Shown: positions 27,286 through 36,577 of the stretch, piece after piece
How positions within the stretch are numbered: position 1 is the first letter of the stretch
How the letters are laid out: the number at the start of each line of letters is the position of its first letter
Origin: Anaerolineae bacterium
Lineage (GTDB): Bacteria > Chloroflexota > Anaerolineae > Anaerolineales > Villigracilaceae
Length of the DNA stretch: 64,000 bases
Assembly (NCBI GenBank): GCA_021324435.1
Contig: JAJPIZ010000041.1
Location: 19,734 to 83,733, forward strand
Direction: 5' to 3'
The notes under the pieces: model-generated
Told to the model about the DNA's origin: nothing
What the model saw: only the letters and a program-made list of their open reading frames with translations
Databases searched by the model: none
Made by a program: the position numbers and the translations under genes

Positions 27286-28850
27286 TGCTTCTCTCCTGTA
27301 GGCAGAAAAACGCGAAAGGTGGCACCCTTTCCTTGATCCGGTAGCAGTTCAAGGGTCCCGCCATGGGCCGAGATGATGTTGTAACTGACGGTGAGGCCGA
27401 GGCCTGTCCCGCCTTCTTTGGTGCTGAAGAACGGTTCAAAGATGTTGGATTGTTTTTCGCGCGGGACGCCCGGCCCGGTATCTTGAAATAAAATCTCAAC
27501 GCCGCCTCGCGCGGCGCGTCCCGCGATGCGAAGCGATCCGCCATCCGGCATGGCGTCAAATGAATTGAGAATCATGTTGATGAAGACCTGTTGAATTTGA
27601 CTGCTGACAGCCTGCACGGGCGGAAGAACTGCCGGCAACTCGAGCTTGACGCGAATGTCGCGCTCATCCATTTGCTTTTGTGTGAGATTGACCACGTAAC
27701 TGAGCAATTCACCGAGATCAACCAACTGAGATTGGACGGCGCCGGGGCGATAGAAATCCAACATGCGTTGAACGGTGAGCGACAGCCGTTCGAGTTCGAC
27801 GCGCGCCATGTCAAAATATTCCTTGCGTTTTTCAGCAGGCAAATCTTCTCGACCAGCCAGATGTAAACAATTCTGCACAGATTGCAGAGGGTTATTGACT
27901 TCATGCGCAATGGATGCGCTCAATCTCCCGGCGGCGGCCATCTTCTCGGCTTGCAATAACGCATTCTGCGATTCTTCGATCTTGCGAACGTAGGCGCGTT
28001 GTTCATCATAAAGACGGGCATTCTCGATGGCGGCCGCGGCCTGGCGCGACAAGATCAGAAACATCTCCATATCGGCTTCACTGAACGGCGGTTCGTTGAG
28101 ATTTCGGCCCGCGAAAAACACGCCGCGGAATCCCTGCCGCACAATCGGCACAAGCATTGCCGCGCCAAGTTGGGCCTTATTCAATCGCGCTTGCGCATTT
28201 GCATCGCCCGGGCCGCTGGCATTGACCATGATCGGCGCGCCGGTGGCATCCACCTGAATAATGAAATCCGCCAGCATTTTTCCCTGGCTCGCGAGGGGAA
28301 CGAACCTTCCCTCATCGGAAGAATATTGATAATAGGCCGCATGAGCGCATCGCAAATGTCCTAGAATTGCGTTGACAATCAATTCCAATAGAGACCCACT
28401 GCGGGTTTCAGAGAACAACGACTCGGTCACTTCAAACAATGGACGCAATGCGTAGATGCGTGCCGCGTCGCGTTTTTGTTGACTATCCATCAGCGCTTGT
28501 TTGACTGCATCTACAAGTTCGGCACTTTTTTCAAATGGCTTCAAGAGCAAACCGTCCACACCCTGACGCAAGGCATGGATCGCGGTTTCGACGGTGCCAA
28601 ACCCGGTCATGACAAGGATCGCCAGATCAGGCTGAAGCCGGCGCGCGTGAGTAATAACTTCAAATCCATCCACGTCCGGCATACGAATGTCCACCAGAAG
28701 AAGATCAGCCTTGTTTTGTTTCAACCATTCCACCGCTTCGCGCGGATTGGTCATCGCCGTCGCAGAATATCCGGCCCGCGAGAGGAGGCGTTTGCACAAC
28801 AGCGCAATGCCCGGTTCATCATCTACGACAAGAACAGAAATAGGGTCCAT
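27282..28850 (-). CDS. Receiver-GAF histidine kinase (NtrB-like transmitter)
   Basis: 522 aa cytoplasmic protein. Order: receiver (about 4-120, Asp in LLLVDIRMPDVDG, Lys in LLKPFEK), GAF domain (about 145-285), coiled coil, HisKA with the phospho-acceptor His in SIAHEVNNPLQS, HATPase with MILNSFDAMPDGG, DTGPGVP and GTGLGLTV. The receiver at the front suggests it is itself switched by phosphotransfer from the kinase encoded immediately upstream. ATG 28850 leaves a two-base gap to that gene; an in-frame start at 28868 would overlap it. It overlaps the winged-helix regulator by four bases. Confidence 0.88.
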   Translation of the reverse strand: MDPISVLVVDDEPGIALLCKRLLSRAGYSATAMTNPREAVEWLKQNKADLLLVDIRMPDVDGFEVITHARRLQPDLAILVMTGFGTVETAIHALRQGVDGLLLKPFEKSAELVDAVKQALMDSQQKRDAARIYALRPLFEVTESLFSETRSGSLLELIVNAILGHLRCAHAAYYQYSSDEGRFVPLASQGKMLADFIIQVDATGAPIMVNASGPGDANAQARLNKAQLGAAMLVPIVRQGFRGVFFAGRNLNEPPFSEADMEMFLILSRQAAAAIENARLYDEQRAYVRKIEESQNALLQAEKMAAAGRLSASIAHEVNNPLQSVQNCLHLAGREDLPAEKRKEYFDMARVELERLSLTVQRMLDFYRPGAVQSQLVDLGELLSYVVNLTQKQMDERDIRVKLELPAVLPPVQAVSSQIQQVFINMILNSFDAMPDGGSLRIAGRAARGGVEILFQDTGPGVPREKQSNIFEPFFSTKEGGTGLGLTVSYNIISAHGGTLELLPDQGKGATFRVFLPTGEKQ

Positions 28851-28852
28851 AA

Positions 28853-31435
28853 TCAGACCGGCAGCCATACAGTAAATGTCGAACCTGCGCCAGGCTTACT
28901 CTCAACTTCAATGGTCCCGCCATGATCGGTTACGATTCCATACGTTACAGACAGGCCCAAGCCTGTGCCTCCAGCGTTTCCCTTTGTCGTATAGAACGGC
29001 TCGAAGATTCGCTCTTTGCTTTGCGCGTCAATTCCCACGCCGCTATCTTTCACTGAAACGATCACCCATTCGTGATTATCTCTGGCGCGCGTTCCCGTAG
29101 CAATCTCCAGTTGACCGCCGTTCGGCATGGCTTGCAACGCATTGTGCACTAGATTCAACAGCACTTGCTTTATCTGATTGCTGTCCACAGAGACCCACGG
29201 GAGGTCTTTGGCAAACAGAACATCAAGTTGCACACCGCTGGTATGGATGAGATGCTTCGTCAGCGCCATGACATCATCCACAATCTCGTTCAAATCGGAC
29301 TTTGAGCGGGTTCGTTCGCCCTGGCGGGCAAAATCCAACAGCCGCCTGACAACGCCTCGCGCCCGCAGAGCCTCATGCAAAACCATCTCCATATCGGCAT
29401 GATGCGGCGCATCTCTGGGCGTTTCATCCAGAATGAGCTCGGTGAAACCTGTCACCGTTGTGAGCGGGTTATTCAATTCATGCGCGATACCGGCGGCCAT
29501 TTCACCCACCGCGGCGAGTTTAGCGGCCTGCACCAATCGGCTCTCGGCCTCGCGCTGGGCAGACATGCGCGCCCGCAATTCCACTTGTGCGGCGCGCAGT
29601 TGATTCACAGTCTCCTGCAACCGTTGATATTGATCCGAACTCAGAACAACGGTAGCCAATACGCCCGCCAATGACTCCATCGCCAAAAGGTCGTTGTTCG
29701 TAAACGCATTATGCTGACTGCTTTCCACGTCAATAAACCCAAGAATGCGATCGCCTTGTTTCAATGCAACGCACATCTCCGAGCCGGCATCCCAGCCCTC
29801 CAGTTTTTTGTATAGTTGATCCTGGCTGGTATCATTGACCAATATGCTTTCGCCTGTGTACAAAACATGACCGGTAATGCCCGCGCCAGCCATAAAAGCA
29901 TCGGGCTTCAGAAGACGCCGCACCAGCGACCCGCGCGAGCCGCCAAATCCAACCACCGGTGATTGAGAATTTTCACTCGCCAGCATGACGACCGCCAACT
30001 CATAAGCAAAGTACTGCGCGAGCAAATCTGCAGTGACTTGCGCCATTTCCTGCTTATCGCTGAGACCGATGACCTGTTGGACCATCTCGTGGATCAAACC
30101 CAGATTGCGAGCGCGGGCCTCCGCCTCTTCGCGCAAACGGCCATATTCAACAAGACCGGCAAGATGGCTGGCGATGACGACCATGAGGTGTTCATCGTAT
30201 TGACTGAACGCCTCGGCTTGCACGCTTTCAAGCGAAAGCAAGCCAATCGTCTGGCCGCGATATTTGAGCGGGACGATGAGGCTGGATCGAGCGCCAGAAT
30301 AGACAGGTTTGAAATCAGGAGAGGAATCATTCAGCCGTAGAATCCGCCCATTGAGGAAGGGCAGAATATGGTGTCCCGCGAGAGCCGTGCTTTGCGAACT
30401 AAATTTTCCATCGCGGGTGCGGAATTCGCGCACAAGCCTCCCGTCCACCGAGGGCAAATACAACGTAATCAATTCCGCGCTGAAGGAGCGCACGAGCAGG
30501 CCAAACACGCGTCGCGCAATCTGTTCGAGATTTTGCGCGGAGGATACAGTAAGCACAAAATCGTTGAGCAAAGCCAGGCGTTGCAGATGGCCCGTCAACT
30601 CATTGAAAGTGACAATGATCTCTACCGACGGGGCCAGCCGACGCGCGAGTTCGCGCAGACGTTTTATTTGGGAGGCAGTGAACTCTGCCTGCGCCCATAA
30701 AGCTACCGCCCCGATCAACCGCTGACCAATGACAAGCGGAAAACAAACCCAATAATTTGTTGATTTTCGAAGCGCGTGAGGCAGATATTCCCATTCAGGG
30801 CGCTCCCGTGTAGCCGCCATATCAACCAGATTGCGATTCATCCGCCTAAGCAGAGTGTTTGACTCAATCGAAAGCGAAAGGCCGGCTACACGCGCATCAT
30901 TGAATTCAGCCATGACATTAAGAGTATCGCCGCGATGGATTGCAAGCCATCCGCCCTGCGGATTCACCTCCTGTGTAAAATTGGAAAGCACGCGCTCGAG
31001 CGCGCGCGGCATGTCGTAGGGAAGTTCGGTCTGAAGGGTCGGCAGGATATTTTCCCTGCCATTCTCTGCAGAGTCTTGCATGAGTCCGGCGATTAAACGC
31101 CATATCCGTTGCGCGCCCGCGTTTTGTTTGCTGGCGCCGACAAGAATTAGGCGGGAAGTTTCGGGAATTGGAAAAGCATACAGACGCGACGCTCCCAGTT
31201 TTGCGCTGGCCGGCAAAGGGGCAGGCCGAGCCGATGTGCCTTTGAACATGTTGGAGAGCCACGCGTCCAATGATCCCTCGGAAAGAAATCTGATCAGGGT
31301 AGCGCGTTTGGATTTCGGCAAACGATGCGCGGTGTGAATGAACAAATGGCCGCTGTCTCGTTCGACCACCGCCGCCCAGGCCGCGGCTGTCAGTTGGCAG
31401 GCTTCTTTGAGCCGAGTCTCGGCATTTTCACTCAT
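28853..31435 (-). CDS. Soluble multi-GAF histidine kinase (NtrB-like transmitter)
   Basis: 860 aa with no transmembrane segment. An N-terminal region of unclear fold (about 1-140) is followed by GAF-like units (about 150-275, 285-435 and 445-595), a coiled coil, HisKA with the His in GIAHELNNPLTT and HATPase with NLVHNALQAMPNGG, DSGVGI and GTGLGLSV. The strong ILVNDTSQD and GFIDVESS stretches mark the last GAF. It is first in the three-gene minus-strand operon. A TATAAT box (31465-31460) lies 25 bases before the start. The signal it senses is unknown. Confidence 0.88.
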   Translation of the reverse strand: MSENAETRLKEACQLTAAAWAAVVERDSGHLFIHTAHRLPKSKRATLIRFLSEGSLDAWLSNMFKGTSARPAPLPASAKLGASRLYAFPIPETSRLILVGASKQNAGAQRIWRLIAGLMQDSAENGRENILPTLQTELPYDMPRALERVLSNFTQEVNPQGGWLAIHRGDTLNVMAEFNDARVAGLSLSIESNTLLRRMNRNLVDMAATRERPEWEYLPHALRKSTNYWVCFPLVIGQRLIGAVALWAQAEFTASQIKRLRELARRLAPSVEIIVTFNELTGHLQRLALLNDFVLTVSSAQNLEQIARRVFGLLVRSFSAELITLYLPSVDGRLVREFRTRDGKFSSQSTALAGHHILPFLNGRILRLNDSSPDFKPVYSGARSSLIVPLKYRGQTIGLLSLESVQAEAFSQYDEHLMVVIASHLAGLVEYGRLREEAEARARNLGLIHEMVQQVIGLSDKQEMAQVTADLLAQYFAYELAVVMLASENSQSPVVGFGGSRGSLVRRLLKPDAFMAGAGITGHVLYTGESILVNDTSQDQLYKKLEGWDAGSEMCVALKQGDRILGFIDVESSQHNAFTNNDLLAMESLAGVLATVVLSSDQYQRLQETVNQLRAAQVELRARMSAQREAESRLVQAAKLAAVGEMAAGIAHELNNPLTTVTGFTELILDETPRDAPHHADMEMVLHEALRARGVVRRLLDFARQGERTRSKSDLNEIVDDVMALTKHLIHTSGVQLDVLFAKDLPWVSVDSNQIKQVLLNLVHNALQAMPNGGQLEIATGTRARDNHEWVIVSVKDSGVGIDAQSKERIFEPFYTTKGNAGGTGLGLSVTYGIVTDHGGTIEVESKPGAGSTFTVWLPV

Positions 31436-31459
31436 TGGCTACACACATTTCTCCCTAAA

Positions 31460-31465
31460 ATTATA
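31460..31465 (-). promoter_or_regulatory. -10 box for the 860-aa histidine kinase operon
   Basis: A perfect TATAAT on the minus strand, 24 bases before the ATG, in the 62-base divergent gap with trmFO. No convincing -35 box is seen. Confidence 0.5.
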
Positions 31466-31481
31466 CAGCACGAGCGGATGG

Positions 31482-31487
31482 TACAAT
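31482..31487 (+). promoter_or_regulatory. -10 box for trmFO, possible leaderless start
   Basis: TACAAT ends 10 bases before the trmFO ATG at 31498, so transcription would begin at or within a few bases of the start codon. No ribosome binding site is visible in the gap. Confidence 0.4.
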
Positions 31488-31497
31488 AGCCCTCAAA

Positions 31498-32838
31498 ATG
31501 ACCGATTTAATTGTGATTGGCGGCGGGCTGGCCGGCAGTGAAGCCGCCTGGCAGGCCGCCCAACGCGGTCTGAGTGTTGATCTTTACGAGATGCGGCCCG
31601 CCCTGTCAACGGGCGCGCACGAGACCGAATATCTGGCGGAACTGGTCTGCTCGAACTCGCTTGGCTCGAATTTGCCGGACCGGGCTTCCGGCCTGCTGAA
31701 AAACGAACTGCGTCGACTCGGTTCCATGCTTTTGGAATGCGCCGAGGCCGCGGCGCTTCCCGCGGGCGCGGCTCTCGCTGTGGACCGTGAACTCTTTGCG
31801 CGAACTGTCACCGAGCGGATTCAGACTCATCCCTGCATCCGGGTCATTCGCGAAGAAGTTACCGATCTTCCCAGGGCATTGGCCATCGTCGCCTCCGGCC
31901 CCTTGACCTCGCCCGCGCTCTCGCAAAAAATTGCCGAACTGAGCGGTGAGCAACATCTCTATTTCTTCGACGCCATCGCACCGATTGTCTCTCGCGAGAG
32001 CATCAACGTGCAAGTCGCTTTCCGCGCCTCGCGTTACGATCAGGGTGGAGAAGATGGCGGCGATTACATCAATTGTCCATTCACCAAAGACGAATACTAT
32101 GCGTTCGTTGACGCTCTGCTGGGAGCCGAACGGATTGAATTGCGCGCGTTCGAAGATGCGATTCGCTCGGGCGTAAAAGCCGGCCATTTCTTCGAGGGCT
32201 GTCTGCCCGTGGAAATCATCGCCGAGCGCGGCAAAGATTCGCTGATGTTCGGTCCGATGCGGCCAACCGGCCTCAAAGACCCGCGCACGGGCAAGCGGCC
32301 TTACGCAGTCGTTCAACTGCGACAGGATAATCTTGCGGGCAATCTGTTCAACCTTGTTGGCTTTCAAACCAACCTGAAATATCCCGAGCAAAAGCGCGTC
32401 TTTCGACTCATCCCCGGACTTGAAAAAGCGGAGTTCGTGCGTTATGGGCAGATGCATCGCAACACATTCATCGCGTCGCCAAAACTTCTGCGTCCCACGC
32501 TTCAATTTCTCGAACGCGATCATCTATTTTTCGCGGGGCAGATCACCGGTGTGGAGGGGTACATGGGCAACATCGCCACCGGCCTGCTGGCGGGCATCAA
32601 CGCCGCCCGCGTTCACAAAGGACAACAGCCTCTCACGCTTCCACAGACCACCATGCTCGGCGCGCTGTGTCATTATGTTGCACATGCCGATCTCAAAGAC
32701 TTCCAGCCGATGAAAGCCAATTTTGGAATTCTGCCCGCGCTGGACGAAACAACCCGACTCGGTAAACGCGAGCGCGCTAAGTTCTATGCAGATCGCGCAC
32801 TCCTCGATCTTGAAGAGACTCTTACATTGCATGAATAG
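31498..32838 (+). CDS. trmFO: TrmFO, folate/FAD-dependent tRNA uracil-54 methyltransferase
   Basis: 446 aa, the usual length. It makes ribothymidine at position 54 of tRNA using methylenetetrahydrofolate and FAD. It shows the FAD-binding [12 protein letters not shown] at the N terminus, YEMRP, the family stretch [13 protein letters not shown], a Cys in FEGCLPVE with [20 protein letters not shown] and [11 protein letters not shown] near the C terminus. It is transcribed divergently from the kinase operon, and its stop overlaps the start of the M28 peptidase gene. Confidence 0.96.
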   Translation: MTDLIVIGGGLAGSEAAWQAAQRGLSVDLYEMRPALSTGAHETEYLAELVCSNSLGSNLPDRASGLLKNELRRLGSMLLECAEAAALPAGAALAVDRELFARTVTERIQTHPCIRVIREEVTDLPRALAIVASGPLTSPALSQKIAELSGEQHLYFFDAIAPIVSRESINVQVAFRASRYDQGGEDGGDYINCPFTKDEYYAFVDALLGAERIELRAFEDAIRSGVKAGHFFEGCLPVEIIAERGKDSLMFGPMRPTGLKDPRTGKRPYAVVQLRQDNLAGNLFNLVGFQTNLKYPEQKRVFRLIPGLEKAEFVRYGQMHRNTFIASPKLLRPTLQFLERDHLFFAGQITGVEGYMGNIATGLLAGINAARVHKGQQPLTLPQTTMLGALCHYVAHADLKDFQPMKANFGILPALDETTRLGKRERAKFYADRALLDLEETLTLHE

Positions 32839-33733
32839 ACGCAACACCATCCTCTATCTTTCGGCAATCGGACTTTTATTGATCATCGCGCTTGGCTGGT
32901 ACGCGCGGGCGTTCATTCTGGACCGTGAGGCGGCCGCCACGAAATTCAGCGGCGACCGCGCCTATGCCGACGTGAAGACGCAAGTGGCGTTCGGGCCGCG
33001 CATTCCCGGGTCGGACGCGCACGCCAAAGTCCTGGATTGGATGCGGAGCGAACTCGAGCCCGCGGGCTGGCAGGTGGAGATTCAACAATCCGAATCCATG
33101 GGGCATCCCATCCAAAATCTGGTCGCGCATCGCACCAACGAAGCACCGCAGATCATTCTCGGCGCGCATTACGACTCGCGCATCTACGCCAACCGCGATC
33201 CTGATCCATCCAAATGGACTCAGCCCGTACCCGGCGCGAACGACGGCGCGTCGGGGGTTGCCGTCCTGCTCGAACTCGCGCGAAGCCTGCCCGACGACAC
33301 GGTTCCGATTTGGCTGGTTTTTTTCGACGCAGAAGACAATGGCGAAATTCAAGGATGGGATTGGTTGCTCGGCTCGAAGGCATTTGTTGCAAAAATGATC
33401 GAGAGACCAAAGGTTATGATTCTGGTGGACATGGTCGGCGACTCAGATTTGAGCCTGCCAATGGAAGCTAATTCCGATCCTGCGCTCCGTGAATCCATTT
33501 GGCAAACCGCGGCGGATTTGGGTTATGGACAGATCTTTATCCCGGAACCCAAATATTACATTGAAGACGACCATATCCCCTTCATTCAGGCAGGCATCCC
33601 GTCGGTGGACATCATTGACATCAACTACCAATACTGGCACACGACTTCCGATACGCCCGAACATGTCTCCGCGCAAAGTCTGCAAATTGTCGGAGACGTG
33701 TTACAAACCTGGCTTTCCCAACAAAAACGATAA
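32831..33733 (+). CDS. Membrane-anchored M28-family zinc peptidase
   Basis: About 300 aa from ATG 32831; a longer open frame from 32723 lies inside trmFO and lacks family similarity. An N-terminal hydrophobic helix (about 7-28) anchors or exports the protein. Zinc-binding residues typical of M28 are visible: [34 protein letters not shown] and the final His in [11 protein letters not shown]. The same pattern occurs in bacterial glutaminyl cyclase-like members, so either aminopeptidase or cyclase activity is possible. It overlaps the end of trmFO by eight bases. Confidence 0.88.
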   Translation: MNRRNTILYLSAIGLLLIIALGWYARAFILDREAAATKFSGDRAYADVKTQVAFGPRIPGSDAHAKVLDWMRSELEPAGWQVEIQQSESMGHPIQNLVAHRTNEAPQIILGAHYDSRIYANRDPDPSKWTQPVPGANDGASGVAVLLELARSLPDDTVPIWLVFFDAEDNGEIQGWDWLLGSKAFVAKMIERPKVMILVDMVGDSDLSLPMEANSDPALRESIWQTAADLGYGQIFIPEPKYYIEDDHIPFIQAGIPSVDIIDINYQYWHTTSDTPEHVSAQSLQIVGDVLQTWLSQQKR

Positions 33734-33793
33734 TCGAATTAAAATTGCCAAAAGAGGCGGCACGGCGTACACTTGGGATAAGTCGAGCCAAAC

Positions 33794-35062
33794 ATGAAAG
33801 CCAATGAGTTGCTAAACCAAATTCGAGCGCCCTGGTTACAGCGCGTGTCGGTCAGTATCGCACGCGGAGCCGGGTCGCGCGAGGGATTTAGCCAGCAGCT
33901 GGATCGTCTTTTCAGTTGCCTGCAACAGGCGGTTACCAGCGGCAACCCGGCCTGGTTGGATTCGGTCATTCACGAGTGGACCGGCTCCCCTACTCTGACC
34001 GATCTTCAGCAAAGGCACAATAATGTTTCCGACCTGCTCAACAAAATCATATCCATCACAAACGATGTTGCCATCGAGAATCTTCCAGAGCAAGACGCAC
34101 TCGATCTGTTAACAACGGTCATGCCCATTTACACCTACGCGCTCGAGAAGACTGCGCGCCTTGAAATGGAGGCACGCGTCACGTACATCTCAAACGAACT
34201 GGCTGAGATGCAACAAAAGCTGGAACGCCTCGACCGGTCAAAGTCCAGTTTTATCTCGGTTGCGGCGCACGAACTCAAAACACCGTTGACCCTGATCGAA
34301 GGCTACACAGCCATGATGCGCGACCTCGTAAGCCCAAACAGCAACGGTCAGATAGACACGTTGTTGAACGGCGTGAACATCGGCATCCAGCGCCTGCGTC
34401 AGATCATTGACGATATGATTGATGTCTCAGTGATAGACAACAATTTGCTCTCGCTCAATGTGCAACCGCTGTGGCTCAGCCATCTATTCGATTTGCTCAA
34501 ACACGACCTCGAAGACGTGATCCGCGAACGACATTTGAACCTTGAAATAAAACCGTTTCCCGGCAGCGATTTATGGATCTACGCCGACGCCGAACGGCTC
34601 TATCAGGGACTCCATAATGTGCTCACCAACGCCATCAAATACACCCCCGATCATGGCCGCATCACTGTGGACGGGCGAACTCTGCCCGGCTTTATCGAGA
34701 TCACTATCGCCGACACAGGCATCGGCATTTCGCCTGAACACCAGAGCCAGATTTTCGAGAAGTTCGGTCAGCTGGGTCATAGTAATCTACATTCGAGCGG
34801 CAAGACCAAATTCAAGGGCGGCGGTCCTGGATTAGGATTGCCGATTACACGTGGTATCATCGAAGCCCATGGCGGAACGATTTGGGTTGAGTCTCCCGGC
34901 TATGACGAGGAAAAATGTCCCGGCTCGACATTCCACATTTTGATCCCGTCCCGAACCGAGCCGACCGATCCGAAGATCGCAAAACTATTTGGCAAATTAG
35001 AGAAAGTGCAACCGGAACCTGATGGCAAAGAGAATCCCCCAACCGACTCAGCCGCCGCGTGA
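33794..35062 (+). CDS. Sensor histidine kinase overlapping hflX
   Basis: 422 aa with no transmembrane segment. The N-terminal about 150 residues are mostly helical with no recognised domain and end in a coiled coil. HisKA follows with the phospho-acceptor His in SVAAHELKTPLTLIEGY, then HATPase with NVLTNAIKYTPD, DTGIGIS, FEKFGQ and GGPGLGLPI. No receiver gene is adjacent. The 3' end overlaps hflX by 41 bases, so the two are probably co-expressed. The signal and partner regulator are not identifiable. Confidence 0.88.
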   Translation: MKANELLNQIRAPWLQRVSVSIARGAGSREGFSQQLDRLFSCLQQAVTSGNPAWLDSVIHEWTGSPTLTDLQQRHNNVSDLLNKIISITNDVAIENLPEQDALDLLTTVMPIYTYALEKTARLEMEARVTYISNELAEMQQKLERLDRSKSSFISVAAHELKTPLTLIEGYTAMMRDLVSPNSNGQIDTLLNGVNIGIQRLRQIIDDMIDVSVIDNNLLSLNVQPLWLSHLFDLLKHDLEDVIRERHLNLEIKPFPGSDLWIYADAERLYQGLHNVLTNAIKYTPDHGRITVDGRTLPGFIEITIADTGIGISPEHQSQIFEKFGQLGHSNLHSSGKTKFKGGGPGLGLPITRGIIEAHGGTIWVESPGYDEEKCPGSTFHILIPSRTEPTDPKIAKLFGKLEKVQPEPDGKENPPTDSAAA

Positions 35063-36377
35063 ACGCGCGTTTCTGGTCGGCGTTGAAATTTATCAGCAAA
35101 AACATAACCTTTCACTCGAAGATTCGCTCACCGAACTCGCCCTGCTCTCCGATACCGCAGGGCTTGAAGTCGTTGGTCAACTGACGCAGAAACTCATCCA
35201 CCCGCACGTTGAAACATACATCGGCCCCGGCAAAGTGAAGGAACTCAAAGCGCTCGCCGAAGAAACGCTTTCGCAAGTCATCATTTTCGACGACGAACTC
35301 TCGCCGCGCCATCAACGCGAACTCGAAAAGGCGCTTGGCCCCAACATCCGCGTGCTGGATCGCACCGCGCTGATTCTCGACATCTTCGCCCAGCACGCGC
35401 ATACCGCCGAGGGAATGTTGCAGGTGGAACTGGCGCAATATGAATATTTCCTGCCGCGTCTTACGGGACAATGGACGCATCTGGCTCGACAAGCAGGCGG
35501 CGGCGGCGGACGAACCGGCTCGACCGGCGGCGTGGGTCTACGCGGTCCCGGCGAGACTCAACTTGAAGTGGATCGCCGCGCCATCCGCGCCCGCATCGCG
35601 CACCTCAAGCGCGAACTGGAAAAAGTCCGCGCGCATCGTATGAGATATCGCGCTCAGCGCAAACGCTCGCGCATTCCAACGGTCGCGCTGGTCGGCTACA
35701 CCAACGCGGGAAAATCAACATTGCTTAACCGCCTCGCAAAAGCGGATGTATACGCGGCCAATCAATTATTTGCTACGCTTGATCCGACCACGAGGCGCAT
35801 TGAATTGCCGGGCGGCTATCAGGCTCTGCTCACCGACACGGTCGGCTTCATTCAAAAGTTGCCGACAACGCTGGTTGCGGCATTCCACGCGACATTGGAA
35901 GAGATTGCCGAGGCCGACTTGCTCCTGCATGTGGTGGACATTTCTCATCACAACGCGTTGAATCAATATAAGTCCGTGCAAGAGACACTGAATGAGATCG
36001 GCGCGGGACATATCCCAACCGTCACAGCGTTGAATAAAATAGATCGCCTCAGCCGGCCCGAGGTCGCGCGTGAGACGGTTCGAAATTTTCCCAAAGCAAT
36101 TGCCGTTTCAGCGCGCACCGGAGTCGGTCAGGCCGAATTGCTCGATTTGATCAAACAGGAACTTTATGAAAGATATACACCCGTGCTCGTCCGCTTGCCA
36201 TATCAACAAGGTGCGCTGATCTCGCTCTTCCATGAAGTGGGCCAAGTCGAGCGTATCGAACACGAGCGCGGCGGAGTGCTCATGCAGGGACGAATTCCGG
36301 GGCGACTGGCCGCGCAATTCTCACCGTGGCTGGTTACGGAGAATCGCGCGGAACTTGAGCGAGAGGAGGAGGTCTGA
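35022..36377 (+). CDS. hflX: HflX, ribosome-associated GTPase
   Basis: 451 aa, normal length. HflX splits stalled or stressed ribosomes into subunits. The N-terminal HflX domain shows IGPGKVKEL, FDDELSPRHQRELEKAL and the glycine-rich GGGGGRTGSTGG, followed by the GTPase domain with G1 GYTNAGKSTLLNRL, G3 DTVGFIQKLP and G4 NKIDRL. The start lies within the upstream histidine kinase gene. The stop overlaps the next small membrane gene. Confidence 0.96.
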   Translation: MAKRIPQPTQPPRERAFLVGVEIYQQKHNLSLEDSLTELALLSDTAGLEVVGQLTQKLIHPHVETYIGPGKVKELKALAEETLSQVIIFDDELSPRHQRELEKALGPNIRVLDRTALILDIFAQHAHTAEGMLQVELAQYEYFLPRLTGQWTHLARQAGGGGGRTGSTGGVGLRGPGETQLEVDRRAIRARIAHLKRELEKVRAHRMRYRAQRKRSRIPTVALVGYTNAGKSTLLNRLAKADVYAANQLFATLDPTTRRIELPGGYQALLTDTVGFIQKLPTTLVAAFHATLEEIAEADLLLHVVDISHHNALNQYKSVQETLNEIGAGHIPTVTALNKIDRLSRPEVARETVRNFPKAIAVSARTGVGQAELLDLIKQELYERYTPVLVRLPYQQGALISLFHEVGQVERIEHERGGVLMQGRIPGRLAAQFSPWLVTENRAELEREEEV

Positions 36378-36577
36378 TGTCAAAATTGTTCGACTGGCTT
36401 TCAGAATTTTTAGCGCATCGCAAAGGATTGCTGCCTCTGCTTGGAATCGTATTTGTCCTCTGTAATCTTTCCTTGCAATTCCTGCCCTTCACGGGCTGGC
36501 TGGCCAGCAGCAATCTTATGCTTCATATCGGATTGATTATCGCGATTTTGGGATTAATGCTTGCATGGGCATTGTAG
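36377..36577 (+). CDS. Small two-TM membrane protein
   Basis: 66 aa with two hydrophobic segments (about residues 18-35 and 45-65). Overlaps by one base with hflX and by 13 bases with the following glycosyltransferase gene, and follows a GAGGAGG ribosome binding site. No family is recognised. It may assist the adjacent membrane glycosyltransferase; this rests only on position. Confidence 0.68.
   Translation: MSKLFDWLSEFLAHRKGLLPLLGIVFVLCNLSLQFLPFTGWLASSNLMLHIGLIIAILGLMLAWAL

Noticed and set aside
32723..32830. Upstream start of the M28 peptidase
   Set aside because: The added segment lies inside trmFO and lacks similarity; ATG 32831 gives a proper membrane anchor.
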